Positions 35,394-45,925 of a stretch of 64,000 nucleotides of DNA are shown one piece after another. Numbering within the stretch: the first letter of the stretch is position 1; each line of letters starts with the position of its first letter. The notes beneath the pieces are model-generated. The model saw nothing but the letters and a program-made list of their open reading frames with translations, was not told where the DNA came from and did no database searches. A program made the position numbers and the translations under genes. This DNA comes from Isoetes taiwanensis (lineage: Eukaryota; Streptophyta; Lycopodiopsida; Isoetales; Isoetaceae), in NCBI GenBank assembly GCA_021234155.1, contig JAJEKV010000002.1:12516725-12580724 (forward strand), read 5' to 3'.

Positions 35394-37816
35394 ATGGTAG
35401 AAGAAGCAGTAACAGCGGAGGATTTTTTTGAGATGCACGGCCCCATATGAAATTCAATTGGCTAGCAACCCAAATCACGAAGGAACAATGGGAACTGCTT
35501 TGGTGAAAGTTTTAATTCAAAGTCTAAAATGCAATCAAGGTTGCCTTTGTTCAACCACATTTGAGGAGAAAATTGGAAAGCTTATTGAGTTGTTTTACCC
35601 AGATGGTGTTTCTAATAATGAAGTAAGAAAGCAATTGGCTCTTGCCTTTGCATGGAAAAATTGCCCCAAGGATGACTTTTGTTCCCGAAGGTCATTAGAT
35701 AAATTGGGCTTCATATGGGGCAATGTGTTATGATGTACAAGAAATGCAGGCCGAAAAAAAATGTTCAAAAAGCAAAAGCTGAAATTGAATCAAAGCCTGC
35801 TATTTCTGCAAAAGGTATTCCTAAGCCTACTCTTGATCAGACTAATTTGAAGCATAACCTGCAGTTAGTGACAGAAAACTTAGGGAAGCTTGAGAATAAA
35901 AAGGCAGAGATGGGAAAGAAAATGCAAGATATTGTTGTTAGTCCGGTCACGATGAGAAATCCAATGATAAAATATTTAAAACCTTGTCTGAAAAAAGAAG
36001 CAGTATGGAAAAGCTAAAGTCTACTATTGCCGAGAAGAGAGCTATGGTTATTACAAAGGAAGTGGAGTTAGAAATCACAGATTTAGAAAAGAAATTGATG
36101 TTTGAAGAATATGCATGTGAGTCCTTGGAGTCTGTTTGCAAACCTGGAGATCCCGATCTTCTTGTGAAGAAGGAGGCATTGGAAGCTGAATTAATTCAAT
36201 TGGATGTTGAGATAAATGCGGGTGAAAAGAACATGCAAGCAACCTTCAAGATTCGAGGCAAATCACCCTCTCCTTTTTGCATCAACACCATCAAAAGAAG
36301 GCTTCGTGTTTTTTGCAAAGTTATTGTAGTGCTTGTGGTTTAAGTTTTCATAATAACTACAAGATGTCTGTAGTTCTTGAATGTGAACATGAATATCATG
36401 TAATGTGTGCTGCATTGTTCAAAGAGGGCAGATGTTTGAAATGTGAATGTAACATTCCTGAAGACCTTTATATTGAACTTGGTATGAGTACTCCAACAGG
36501 AGTTGAGCAGGTTGCTTCTTTTGATCCTAAAGTAACTCGTAAAAGCTTCGGCAGATTTGGGATCAAATACTCTACCGATGTTGAAGATGTTTTGCCCGAT
36601 CGGTTGAAGTCCCCTTCTACTAGCACAAAGAGAAGGTTGAGACATGCAAGGGATTTGTTTAAATTGTCCAGGATCAGTCTAAGATGATAAGCCCAAGACA
36701 ATTGAGAAGCAAGTGGTAAATTGGAGAGGATTTAGAGGCGTGTCTGAATACTAGTGAAGTTGAGTGTCAAATATTAGACACTCCACCAAGAAGAAACAAA
36801 AAGGATATGCCAAAGAAGGATGAGTTAATTAGCAAAAAGAAAGGGAACTCAAGTAGCAAGAAGGTCACTGAAGTTGGGACCAGCAAAAAGAAAAAGGTTG
36901 AGAGAAGTAACAAGAAAAAAGTTGTGGAAACAAGAAAATATCCACTGAGAAGAAGAATACACATTGATTTGAATGAAGAAGGGGAGGAAAACTTGCAGGT
37001 GAATGAAGAGGATGTTGAAAAGGAAATTATGGAAAATATAATGACAACCCTTGATGATATTGCAAGTGTAGATCCCACTGAGGTAAAAACAGGTGAAGTA
37101 CAGGAGCCTAATACTGCAACACAATCTGTATACAATGAAGGTATAAATACTAATTTTGCAGCAATTATGGATGCTCTTAGAGGAAATTCAAACATCTCTT
37201 TGAGAGCACTAATTCATAAATGATGTTTTAATGTTCAGGGTTTAAGAAAGTAGTCCCAAGTGATGAGGACATAGATGTTTCCAATTTAACTTCTAGGTTT
37301 ATGACTTTTTAATTTGAATTCAATATTTGTGGAACCATTGAAGCTGTATTCACTTAATTAATTTTATCACTGTTAGGTCTACCGAGTTGCAAAGTACAAA
37401 TGTAACTTCGAGGTTAATAATTCTACATTTCACTTGTACTCTTCTTTTGATTCATTGATTGAATTGAATGTTCTTTTACTTAATAGGTGTCCCCACCATT
37501 TACCTCCATCATGGTGCCTACTTTCATGAGTGATCCTCAAGATGAGATTCTAAATTCATACTTGCCTCCAATACTCAGACAAGTTGCAGAGGTTCATGAT
37601 ATTTCTGGTCTATTGAAGATATATTCTAGGCCAGAAGCTTATACAAGAACATCCCTAGGTGTTCTTGATGTACTATTTCAGAAGAACATTGGTGATGAGC
37701 ATAAACTATTGGTCAAAGCCTACTGCAAGGGTCAAATTCAATGGTTAGTAGATGATTTTGGGAATGCTTTCAGTTCTGATCAGTTGGAGCAGCTGCAGAA
37801 ATATTTGAAGTGTTGA
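35394..37816 (+). pseudogene. transposon companion gene, coiled-coil plus RING-H2-like, frameshifted
   Basis: The plausible start is ATG at 35394 (MVEEAVTAEDF). The product then has a charged N-terminal block (LVKVLIQSLKCNQGC, KLIELFYPDGVSNNEVRKQL), a long coiled-coil rich in K/E/L (35830-36240), a RING-H2-like zinc-binding segment (36325-36450), a basic region (36807-36955, KKKVERSNKKKVV) and a final exon (37487-37816) ending at TGA. An intron with GT-AG borders seems to lie at about 37222-37486. Frame changes occur at a T7 run (35419-35425), near 35700-35730, near 35945 and near 36300; these may be mutations or unmodelled short introns. The function is unknown. Its position and the shared element suggest an accessory transposon protein, but a captured host gene is possible. 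It is convergent with the transposase gene, about 0.7 kb away. Confidence 0.55.
36325..36450 (+). other. RING-H2-like zinc-binding motif in companion gene
   Basis: The residues follow C-x2-C-x13-C-x1-H-x2-H-x2-C-x8-C-x2-C: CSACG, then ECEHEYHVMC, then RCLKC. This fits the RING-H2 spacing of E3 ubiquitin ligases and is kept intact although the surrounding gene is frameshifted. A non-ligase zinc finger cannot be excluded. Confidence 0.6.
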
Positions 37817-38513
37817 AGAATATTTTCTGAAGAATTACTTGTTCTGAAGAATAGTAGAAGTACTTATTGCCTCAATTTTGGACACAGAGGCATGTAAAAA
37901 ATTATAAACCTTATATTGCCAATACTATACGAGTGCAGATATGCCTCAATTTTGTAATATCTTAAATTGTTTAGAAGCTTTCAATCTTGCGGATATATGT
38001 ATGTATATTGTTGTATATTGTTGTTGCTCTTTTAAATGTTTTTAGTCTTAAACTGCTGTCATTTTCATTCAGTTACATTTTCAGTAGTAAAGTGTTGTTG
38101 TCTAGCTATTTCAATGTATTTTCACATTTAAACTGCAGATATGCCTCAATTTGGTAGATTGACACAGAAATGATTTCCACATTTAAACTATAGAAATGAT
38201 TTTGTACAAATTACCTTCTATGATGCAGGTGGTAGACTAGTCATGATCTGCTGGCAAGTTTCTTCTGCCATGAAATACAAGTCTGAGTCATCTTCATCTG
38301 CAATCATGTCAAATTTAGAAAGTCTAACGAGATGGCTGTATACACTGGCCACTGGCTTATTCTGCAATAGTTGAAACTTTAGACCATCATCAATTTGTTT
38401 ATAATAATGTCCTGACACAATAACTTCTTCAATCCCAAATACATTTCCCCATCCATCCTTATAATTTTATAGCAAAGTATTCTTTGCTTCAGTGCATCTA
38501 AGTACATAAAAAT

Positions 38514-41325
38514 CTACCCTTTTTCATTCCCTTCTTCAGCATTTACAGCAAAATTGTCACCCACTTCTATTATAGAACTCATTACATCATCTTCATCCTC
38601 TTCTTCTTCCTCAACATCATGCTCGTCATCTTCTTGCAAATCATTGCTATCACCTGTATTCTTAGGATCCTTCAACCTCAACTCAATGGTTGCCCAAACA
38701 CCAATTCGACTCATATTGATGCATTTATCCCACTTAAATTGAATGCAGTAGTTGCAAAAGCATGACAAAGGTCTGTAAGCTACCTTCAAAGAGTTCTCCT
38801 TGTCACATGGTCTTATGCAGTGGAGCAATTGAGTTCCCTTTAAAGTATGGCATTCCAATCTTTCTGATCTATCTATCTTTGAAGACTCTACCTCCCAGAA
38901 ATACCTGTAACAATATGAAAAGCAAGTGCTTTAAGTGCTGGAAAGTGCTTGAAGTGCTGAAATGTCTGCAATAAAATTGTAAAACACTACAAAATTATAC
39001 CTATTGATGTCATGATCAGATGGATGATTTTCAAAGTACCATTTAAGAAAAGCAACTACCTCCTTTGCACACTGTAGTTTCCATCCATTATACTTCATTT
39101 GCTCTTGAGTTAGTATCCTCTTTATAACTGCTCCAGCACCATCATGCTCACCTTTCCCATGTGAGCTAGCAAACAAATTCTATAGAAGATCCTTGCCCAT
39201 TCTCCCATAAAATCTACCAAGAAAGTGGAATGGTCTCGAAGACTTGAATTGTGAAGAACATCTATCACTCCAAAACACATGTTTTTTATATTCAACTCCA
39301 ATACTTTGCAACCAATCAGCATGCATTTGTAGACAATGTTGGACATATTCTGTGTCATGTGATTTGTCATCACTAATATAGAAATGAGTTTCCTTCACAA
39401 TACCTTGGAGACTTTGTTTACTTTTCTCTTTAGCCAAGTTCTTGTTCTTCTTGCATGAGTTCTCTTCCTCTTTCTTTTTTCTTTCTTCTTCTTCTTCCTT
39501 TTTCATCCTCCTGTAGGTTATATGCACTAGAATTGACACTTGGTCAGTATGCCAATGACATGATTGAGCTTCTTGTTGGATCTTAAATCCATAATTTTCA
39601 GTAAAATCTATGACAAAAACAATGGTATCATCTTGAAGTGTTGCCAAGCATTTCCTGAATTCCTTGGCTTGCCAATGAGCTCTATAATTATGAGGTACAA
39701 AAGATTTCAAAGTCTTTCTTGCATGCTCGTTAAATTCAAAAGGACTACCCAATTTGTAGGCCAATTTTGTAACCTTTGGAGGTTTCTTAGATGACTTCAA
39801 TGTCTTCTTCCTCTGGACTTCTACCTGTCATGTTAAGGCCAATTTATCAGCTCCTGATATGGAAGTCATATGATTGAATCATATTTAATGAAGTTACTAA
39901 ATGCACTTTGCAATCTAATTTGAAAGTCATTACCTTCTCAAATACTTTCCAATTCACATTGTAAGTCTTGCTCTTATTCCTCTCCTTAGGACATGTTGGC
40001 AGCCTGCAATACATTATAGCAAACATAGGTTTGAAACAAAGGAAACCATGTACTCACTTCTTTAAACCACATTTTGTACAAGTCTGCATCAGACACGCAT
40101 GCTTATGCCACTCATCACTCTCATCCTTTTGGCAGACCACCATTCTCCAATAATCACTACTTGATCTGATGGTGTTCTCCTTAGCCATGCAGATTAGACC
40201 TGGTCCACAAACCTTGCACTGACACTTACAATCCTTATGAATACCATAAGGATCTGTCCTCATATTGTTGATGGCCTGCCTTGCAAATTCTAAGTGCAAA
40301 TGGTATTGGCAACAACAAGTCTCCCTTTCTTGAAGTTTTCTTACATAGCTTGGCTTCAGTTTTTCAAAAGCCTGCTGGGACATCTTTATATTAGGATGTT
40401 CCTTCTTGAAAGCAAGGTACAATTGTACCTAAACACAATTACAGTAATAAATTTAGTTATTTTATAAAGTGAATGAAAGAATTAGTGCACAACATTCCAA
40501 ATTTCTGGTCGAAACTATTACATGTGTAATCTCTAGCAAATGAATAGGATGATCAATTTTATCACCATTTTCAGCCAAATGCTTCCTCACATCCTTCTTA
40601 TAAGGTGAGACTCTAGTATTTTCATCCCAAAACTTCCTCACCGTGGATATTTTGTCAGCTGAAAATGCGTCACGTCTTCTCTTCCTTCCAAATATTGACC
40701 AAGGGCCAGCTTCACACTCTGCAAATATACGTCTTCTAAATGCCATGGCAATAGTTTTTCTTGGAACAGATAGAACCCTTGAAATTGCAGATTGATTAAT
40801 CCCTCCTATCGAAGATGCTGCCATTTGAAGGGTGCTCTTTCTTGCTTGGAGGACATCAGTTGTTCTTTGCATTTTTTGTGCCTGCATTGTCTCTCTAACA
40901 TTCACAATCATGGTTTTCATTATAGCAATATCCCTGGGATCTGGTACATCTGCTTGCAATGGCAAATGTTTGTTTCTCTTGAAAAGTCTTTGAAGAACTT
41001 TCCCTTTATCCAAATCCTCAGAAACGTTCCTGACAATGTGATTAAAAGAATCATCTAACTCTTTTGAGAGTTCCTGCAATCTTCTTTCACTAAGCCATTG
41101 TTTTTTCTTCCTCTCGTTTGGTGGAATGTTTTCCTTCTCCCTTTCTTTCATTCTCTTTCTCGATTCTCTTTTCCTGTTGGCTTCAAATTCGAGATAAATT
41201 CTCCTATTCTGATCATCAAGGCTTTCAGAATTGGCCATAAAATGGAGGTGCAATGGAGAACTGGAATTGGGATTGGGATTGGGATTGGGATTGGGATTGA
41301 GAATTGCCAGTGAATTTTCAGCCAT
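38514..41325 (-). pseudogene. DDE-type transposase-like gene with one in-frame stop
   Basis: Five exons with consistent GT-AG borders: 41325-40522, 40428-40058, 40003-39934, 39824-39001 and 38904-38514. The start is MAENSLAILNPN, where (GGGATT)n codes an Asn-Pro run. A basic region (REKENIPPNERKKKQ) and a helix-turn-helix-like stretch (QSAISRVLSVPRKTIAMAFRR) follow. Exon 2 has LKPSYVRKLQERETCCCQYH and paired cysteines (CKCQCKVCGPGLIC). Exon 4 has candidate acidic catalytic positions, VIDFTENYGF and FWSDRCSSQFKS, then HGKGEHDGAGAVIKR, followed in exon 5 by CFCNYC. A TAG at 39180-39182 interrupts exon 4 between LL and NLFASSHGKG; otherwise the frame is open. Similar layouts occur in uncharacterised animal and plant transposases, but I cannot name the superfamily. 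A further frame at 38218-38440 (HYYKQIDDGLKFQLL) may be a last exon. Confidence 0.65.
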
Positions 41326-41562
41326 GATAACGGAGCTTGGGAAGAATGACAATCCAAGAAAGAAAACTTTCCTCAAGAATCCCGCCAACTTGAGATCCCG
41401 CCAAACATGAGGATTGCTCTGGCAATTCGCGTGGGGACATCCATGTCATCGATCCATCCCCAACCGGAACATGCATACTATTTCTGGAGTAACAATCCCG
41501 AGGTCGTTGAACGAAAATTCATCGAGTAAAAAGCACCTCAAGCACCTAAAGCACTTGTCCGG

Positions 41563-41800
41563 ACGGTGCTTTTTGGATAGCATTATCATATTTACACCCA
41601 TTGTCCATGAGCCAGTGTTCCAACTGGTCAATGTACAGACCAAACAATGTTGGGGAAAGAGGACATCCCTGGCGGACCCCAATACTGCTAGTGAATGGTT
41701 GTCCCGTCATCCGCAGCTGGCCTGAACATCTCTCTTACAACCTGTATACTGCATTTTGCATATCCACAGGAACCTCCAGTGATGTGGAAACTTTGATGAT
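41563..41800 (-). mobile_element. LINE 5' part (reverse transcriptase), continues at 33170-34615
   Basis: The minus strand reads SLEVPVDMQNAVYRLYE, then SSIGVRQGCPLSPTLFGLY (reverse transcriptase motif 4 region), IDQLEHWLMDNGCKYDNAIQ, and then stops at the transposon boundary. The open frame is intact here. The 5' end lies near 41795, close to the equivalent point where the LINE at 54.5 kb also begins, so both copies are 5' truncated at nearly the same codon. Confidence 0.85.
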
Positions 41801-42237
41801 GATATGATGGTGATGTCATCAGTTTGAAGATGTGTCATGATGATGTGGATCTCCAGTGGTGGCAAAAGCAAAACAATCTTGGAACCTATGCTAAATGCTA
41901 AATGGTATTTTGTTGGCGACAGAATTGCCATGGCTTGGTATGCATTAGTGGTTCATTTACTATAAAGCTTATAAGAACTCATCCCCAAGGGTTTTCAAGG
42001 ACATAACATAGTATTTAATTGGCATAATAGTATGCGAAAATGATTGGTTCATTATATAATATCGGTAGAATGAGCAATAAGAAGTCCGTCTCAAGAGATG
42101 TTATTTTCAACGTTCAGTCAAAGTGCCATTTAACTCGACATTTTGTCATTTATCTCTGCTAATGGTATTGGCAATGTCTGCACGGAGGTATCAAGACATT
42201 CAAGCTCCACGGCTGTTGAATAGATGTGGTGTTAAAA
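41801..42237. other. nothing recognised
   Basis: Starts with a GATGATGTG-rich stretch and then AT-rich sequence; no gene. Confidence 0.35.
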
Positions 42238-42355
42238 TATATAGCACAAAAACAGGGGGTTATTTTTGTATTTTTGTACGGTTTTTCCTAAGGTTTTCAT
42301 ATGATTTGATGACTGTATTTCACGAGATGTACTAATGCATACATCTAGAGTGCGC
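42238..42355 (+). repeat. copy 2 of the ~120-bp dispersed repeat
   Basis: TATAGCACAAAAACAGGGGG at the start, ATGTACTAATGCATACATCT then AGAGTGCGC at the end. Matches the copies at 727-850 (inverted) and 45592-45712. Confidence 0.8.
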
Positions 42356-42469
42356 ATACGGTGACCTTAACAAAACTTGCCACTTTCCAATGGTTTACCT
42401 ATGATTTTCTAAACTATCTCAAATCTCGGACATGCAGGGCTCTCGAAGTAATGTGTTTTAGGGTTCTAT

Positions 42470-42770
42470 GGTTTGGTTTGTGCCTTTCAAAATTACGTTC
42501 GAAGAAATGTGTTTTAGGGCAAAATTACATTTATGTTTCTTATGCTTCTCGGCAAAGATCGGATTTGGGCGAGCTTAACCGGTTCCAAAGATAACGAAGC
42601 TACGAGTGCCCGGTTTCAAAGATAACGAGCTTGAAGCAGATGATGGTTCAAGAAATGTGTTTTAGGGCAAAGTTACGTTTATGTTTCTTATGCTTCGGGC
42701 AGGCGTCGGATTTTGAAGCTTAACGGTTCCAAAGATAATGAAGCTACACGAGTGCTTGAAGCAGATGCTT
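42470..42770 (+). repeat. ~145-bp tandem duplication
   Basis: GAAATGTGTTTTAGGGCAAA, then TATGTTTCTTATGCTTC, CGGATTT, GGTTCCAAAGATAA.GAAGCTAC and GCTTGAAGCAGATG appear in the same order twice. A partial third start (ATGTGTTTTAGGG) lies at 42451. Small frames here are not genes. Confidence 0.8.
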
Positions 42771-44240
42771 GCCAATCCATGAAAGTTTAAGCCATGATGA
42801 TGGTGTCGATAGTGATGACTGTAGTGGACGTAAGTAGACTATCTCTCTTCTCCGACCCGATTCGGGGACTTCAAGTCATTGATCCGTGACACTCCTCCCT
42901 GTTGCAACTTCGGTAATCATCGATTAGCATGAATTATATCATCTCTTCCGTATCATTGGCCATTATGTAAGTGCTCCTAGAAAAACCACGCTTATCATGT
43001 ACCTCATCAATATTGGATTTCTCTTACCTAAGATTCTTGGTAGATTGCAATTCTAGAAATTGCACCGATGTTCGAAACCCCGATCTTCCAATTCATGCAC
43101 TTGTTCAAACCGTTTTCCCACTGTTACATGTGCTTGGTGTGAAGATCAGAACATATTTCTTGGTGTGCATGTTGTTGCGCAGGAGAAAAGAACAAAATTC
43201 TCCACGGGAAAGGTGTGAACTTGTTGACCCATTATAGATCTTTGGTTTTATTGATCCTCTTGGCGTTTTCGGGTAAACTAGAATCTTTGAATCTTTGGAC
43301 CTTGATTTGCATGTGTTTGCTAATCTTATCTCCTTCTCTTGAAAACAGTCTGAGAGAACTTAGATCCTGCAAACAATTGCTGGATGTGGGTTGAGAGGTT
43401 GAAAGCTGCGTTTGAACTGGGTTACAACAAATGTTACGAAGCTTTAAATCTCAAACTGTTGTGGCAGAAACTTAGCGCTATGGCATTTCTCTTCATGTTT
43501 ACTAGTGACTACAGTCCATTAGATGATCTCTACAAGACTTCTAGCTGTTAAGGCTTAGAAAATAAAGCAGATTCTAAAAGTATAAGACGCAGAATGGACA
43601 TGTACTTATATCTCCAAATATTAAGTATTACCTTATTTCTGAGAAAGCAAATACGGAGGGACGTACAGATGTAACTCACTTGGAGGCATGTAAATTCTAT
43701 AAGGTATGGAATACAAAAGCTTTTTGACTACAAATTGAGTATAAATATAATGCAGAGTTCTCTAAATATTTAGAAGTTCTAGGTTCTCTAATTTATGCAT
43801 GGCTAAGGAAAAGCCAATCTATTTATTCTGAGCAAGAAATAAAGAAACCAGTAGCATCTAGAATATTTCAGAAATAGATTATAAGGGACAAGTTTATTAT
43901 GAACAGGAAAAAGGAAAAAGGAATGGACGTTTTGCTTGCATGGAAGTGGTCTTGCTTTATTTGGTTTGCATGCAATGCATGTCATGTTTCAAACATCAGA
44001 AAAACATGTTATTACAGTAGAAATGGACATGGGCTCGTAGCAGCATCCCATCATGCAACTAATGCACATCATTGTTGTTATATTAAAACAAGGCAGTTTT
44101 GTCATTCTAGGCTTGTCTCATGTAATTGGATTACATGCACAAGTGTTTCAAAAATTGTTACATGCATTTATGCCATTCTTAGTGCCCGAAGTGACCAAAG
44201 GGCTTCATTAGGGCCCGGAGGGCCCAATTTTTCTTTTTAA
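42771..44240. other. nothing recognised
   Basis: AT-rich, small open frames only. Confidence 0.3.
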
Positions 44241-44669
44241 TATATACCATTAACATTAATTAACTCAAACCATTGCATCCAACACATTTAAAATAAAATC
44301 CCCCTAAAACCCCCTTTGGTTTGGGTGCATATTCACACGGGGGGTTACTCCGGGCATCGAGAGCTGTCGGATGGGCATATTTGCCCTTTATTCCTTGATC
44401 TGGACAGTACATAGTGACCCTCGTTTGTGGGGTATACATGTACAAGTTTTTGTATACTGTATATTGAGGTTTGCAAAATACTATAAGGTTTGAGGGAATG
44501 TACTTAATGGTGTTAATTTTGTACATGTATTGTAAGTCTTTAGGGGCTCTCACTGCCCTATGTAACCCCCCGTGTGAATATGCACCCAAACCAAAGGGGG
44601 TTTTAGGGGGATTTTATTTTAAATGTGTTGGATGCAATGGTTTGAGTTAATTAATGTTAATGGTATATA
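44241..44669. mobile_element. MITE-like element, copy 1 (429 bp, ~106-bp inverted arms)
   Basis: The arms 44241-44346 and 44563-44669 are almost perfect reverse complements, running from TATATACCATTAACATT through CCATTGCATCCAACACATTT to GGTTTGGGTGCATATTCACA and CGGGGGGTTAC. The centre holds CCTCGTTTGTGGGGTAT and TTGCAAAATACTATAAGG. No coding capacity. A TATA at both outer ends may reflect a TA-type target. Copies 2 and 3 lie at 46655-47240 and 49558-49958. Confidence 0.85.
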
Positions 44670-44696
44670 TGTGATGGTTGTTATGTGTGTGAATAT

Positions 44697-44775
44697 GTAG
44701 CATACTAATAGGGGGTTCCAGAGGATTTGATGTGGATGTAAAAATAATCCTGAAACCATAGACCATATCCCAAAA
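44697..44775 (+). repeat. dispersed repeat, second family, copy 2
   Basis: TGTAGCATACTAATAGGGGG, then GATTTGATGTGGATGTAAAA and CTGAAACCATAGACCATATC. Same order as 32881-32965 and 45127-45212. Confidence 0.75.
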
Positions 44776-44837
44776 ACAATTGAGTTTGATTAAAAAAAAA
44801 AAAAAAAAAACATAAATCTTAGATAAAAAATAATCAA

Positions 44838-44925
44838 GTCAGCTCATTGGTTATACTGGTCAGAGTAGTCTTATTAGGACATTGAGTTATTTTGGTAGAG
44901 GTTTGAGCCCCCGTATTTCAAATTC
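44838..44925 (+). mobile_element. tRNA-like SINE head
   Basis: An A-box-like CAGCTCATTGG and a B-box-like GGTTTGAGCCCC are about 60 bases apart, as in the RNA polymerase III promoter of tRNA-derived SINEs. It cannot fold into a full tRNA that I can see. The body and tail are not defined. Confidence 0.4.
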
Positions 44926-45126
44926 TAAAATATTAGACGAAGTCATCGATATTCCATCAAAACCTTAGGCAAACTCGTATTTTATACTTCAAAATCATAG
45001 GTACTCCCAATCATAAATGACCATAAGCGAAACGAGAGGTGTCCAGAGGCTCCAACATACGATCTGGGTCATAGGATCGACAGATCCGACGACTGTAGTA
45101 GTCCAGGTGCACCTCGTTTACAATAT

Positions 45127-45212
45127 ATAGCACAATAACAGGGGGTTCCGAGGGGGATTTGATGTGGATGTAAAAATAACAATTCCTGAAACCATAGACC
45201 ATATCCCAAAAA
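45127..45212 (+). repeat. dispersed repeat, second family, copy 3
   Basis: TATAGCACAATAACAGGGGG, GATTTGATGTGGATGTAAAA, CCTGAAACCATAGACCATAT. Best match to copy 2, so these two probably arose close in time. From 45213 to 45591 I see nothing else. Confidence 0.8.
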
Positions 45213-45591
45213 TAATATCCCAAAAAGCACACCAGAAGGCTTTAGCAAGGCCAAAATGGTCAAGGCTTGGTAGTAGATTTAGGCTGCACAAGGTAATAAT
45301 ATGTTTTCAAGCATTAGGCTATAGCAACATGTGTATATCAGGAATTTAGGGTTGGTGTCATTAGACAGTGGTAATTGGCAAAGTACTTTTGGTATGTATT
45401 TGTGGTAAATTTTATTATTGTACTTGAAAACTAACTTGTATTTGGTAATTTTTTCTTTGTATTTCATCCGAGAAAGCAATATTTCTTGGTTTTGCTTGAC
45501 GTTCCTTCATTTTTTTGCGTAAAAAGCTTGTTACAAATTGAATTGCAGAATCACAATATACATTTTTGAACTGAAGTACTTGTTGCAAAAT

Positions 45592-45712
45592 ATGTAGCAT
45601 AATAACAGGGGGTTTTCTTTGTGTTTTTGTACGCTTTTCACTAAGGTTTTCCTATGATTTCGTGATGTATTCAAATGGATGTACTAATGCGTACATCTAG
45701 AGTGCACCATTT
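45592..45712 (+). repeat. copy 3 of the ~120-bp dispersed repeat
   Basis: TGTAGCATAATAACAGGGGG at the start, GTACATCTAGAGTGCACCAT at the end. It has the same head as the second family, whose copy 3 lies only 380 bases upstream. Confidence 0.8.
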
Positions 45713-45739
45713 CTGAGTCATTGATTTTAGCCTTTTTTT

Positions 45740-45925
45740 TCCAATGGTCAACAACCAATGGCTCACAACAAAAGCCCTTTTTTTTGTGCGTGTGGTGCAT
45801 AATGGTCAACAACCAATGGCTCACAACAAAAGCCCTCTTTTTGTGTGTGTGGTGCATAATGGTCAACAACCAATGGCTCACAACAAAGCCCTCTTTTTTG
45901 TGTGTGTGTGTGGTGCATAATGGCA
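45740..45925 (+). repeat. ~57-bp tandem repeat, three units
   Basis: Each unit reads AATGGTCAACAACCAATGGC, CACAACAAAAGCCC, a T-run, GTGTGTGTGGTGCAT. The open frames on both strands across it are repeat translations (for example repeated VWCIMVNNQWLT). Confidence 0.95.

Larger units (their letters stand above)
34616..41562. mobile_element. ~6.9-kb two-gene DNA transposon inserted in a LINE
   Basis: It lies exactly between LINE codons for ...YDNAIQKAP (41563 side) and HQVIRQLIYADD (34600 side), which are adjacent in the LINE at 54.5-56.2 kb. It holds two convergent genes: a transposase-like gene on the minus strand (38514-41325) and a companion on the plus strand (35394-37816). Both ends carry clusters of AAGCACTT / AAGCACCT words (35226-35255 and 41530-41555), typical of subterminal repeats. 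The left end is GCAAAAGTTGGGT, but no matching inverted copy is visible at the right end, and no clear target-site duplication. The right end may be altered, or this may not be a TIR class. The superfamily is unassigned. Confidence 0.65.

Noticed and set aside
41255-41290. (GGGATT)n as an interstitial telomere
   Set aside because: The unit is not the plant TTTAGGG; it encodes the Asn-Pro run at the transposase N-terminus and is short.
38514-41325. Assignment of the transposase to the Sola or Academ superfamily
   Set aside because: The motif order reminds me of such elements, but I cannot recall a diagnostic signature and see no clear target duplication or inverted ends.
34616-41562. Helitron or CACTA identity for the nested element
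   Set aside because: No CTRR end with hairpin, no helicase, and the termini do not start CACTA/CACTG.
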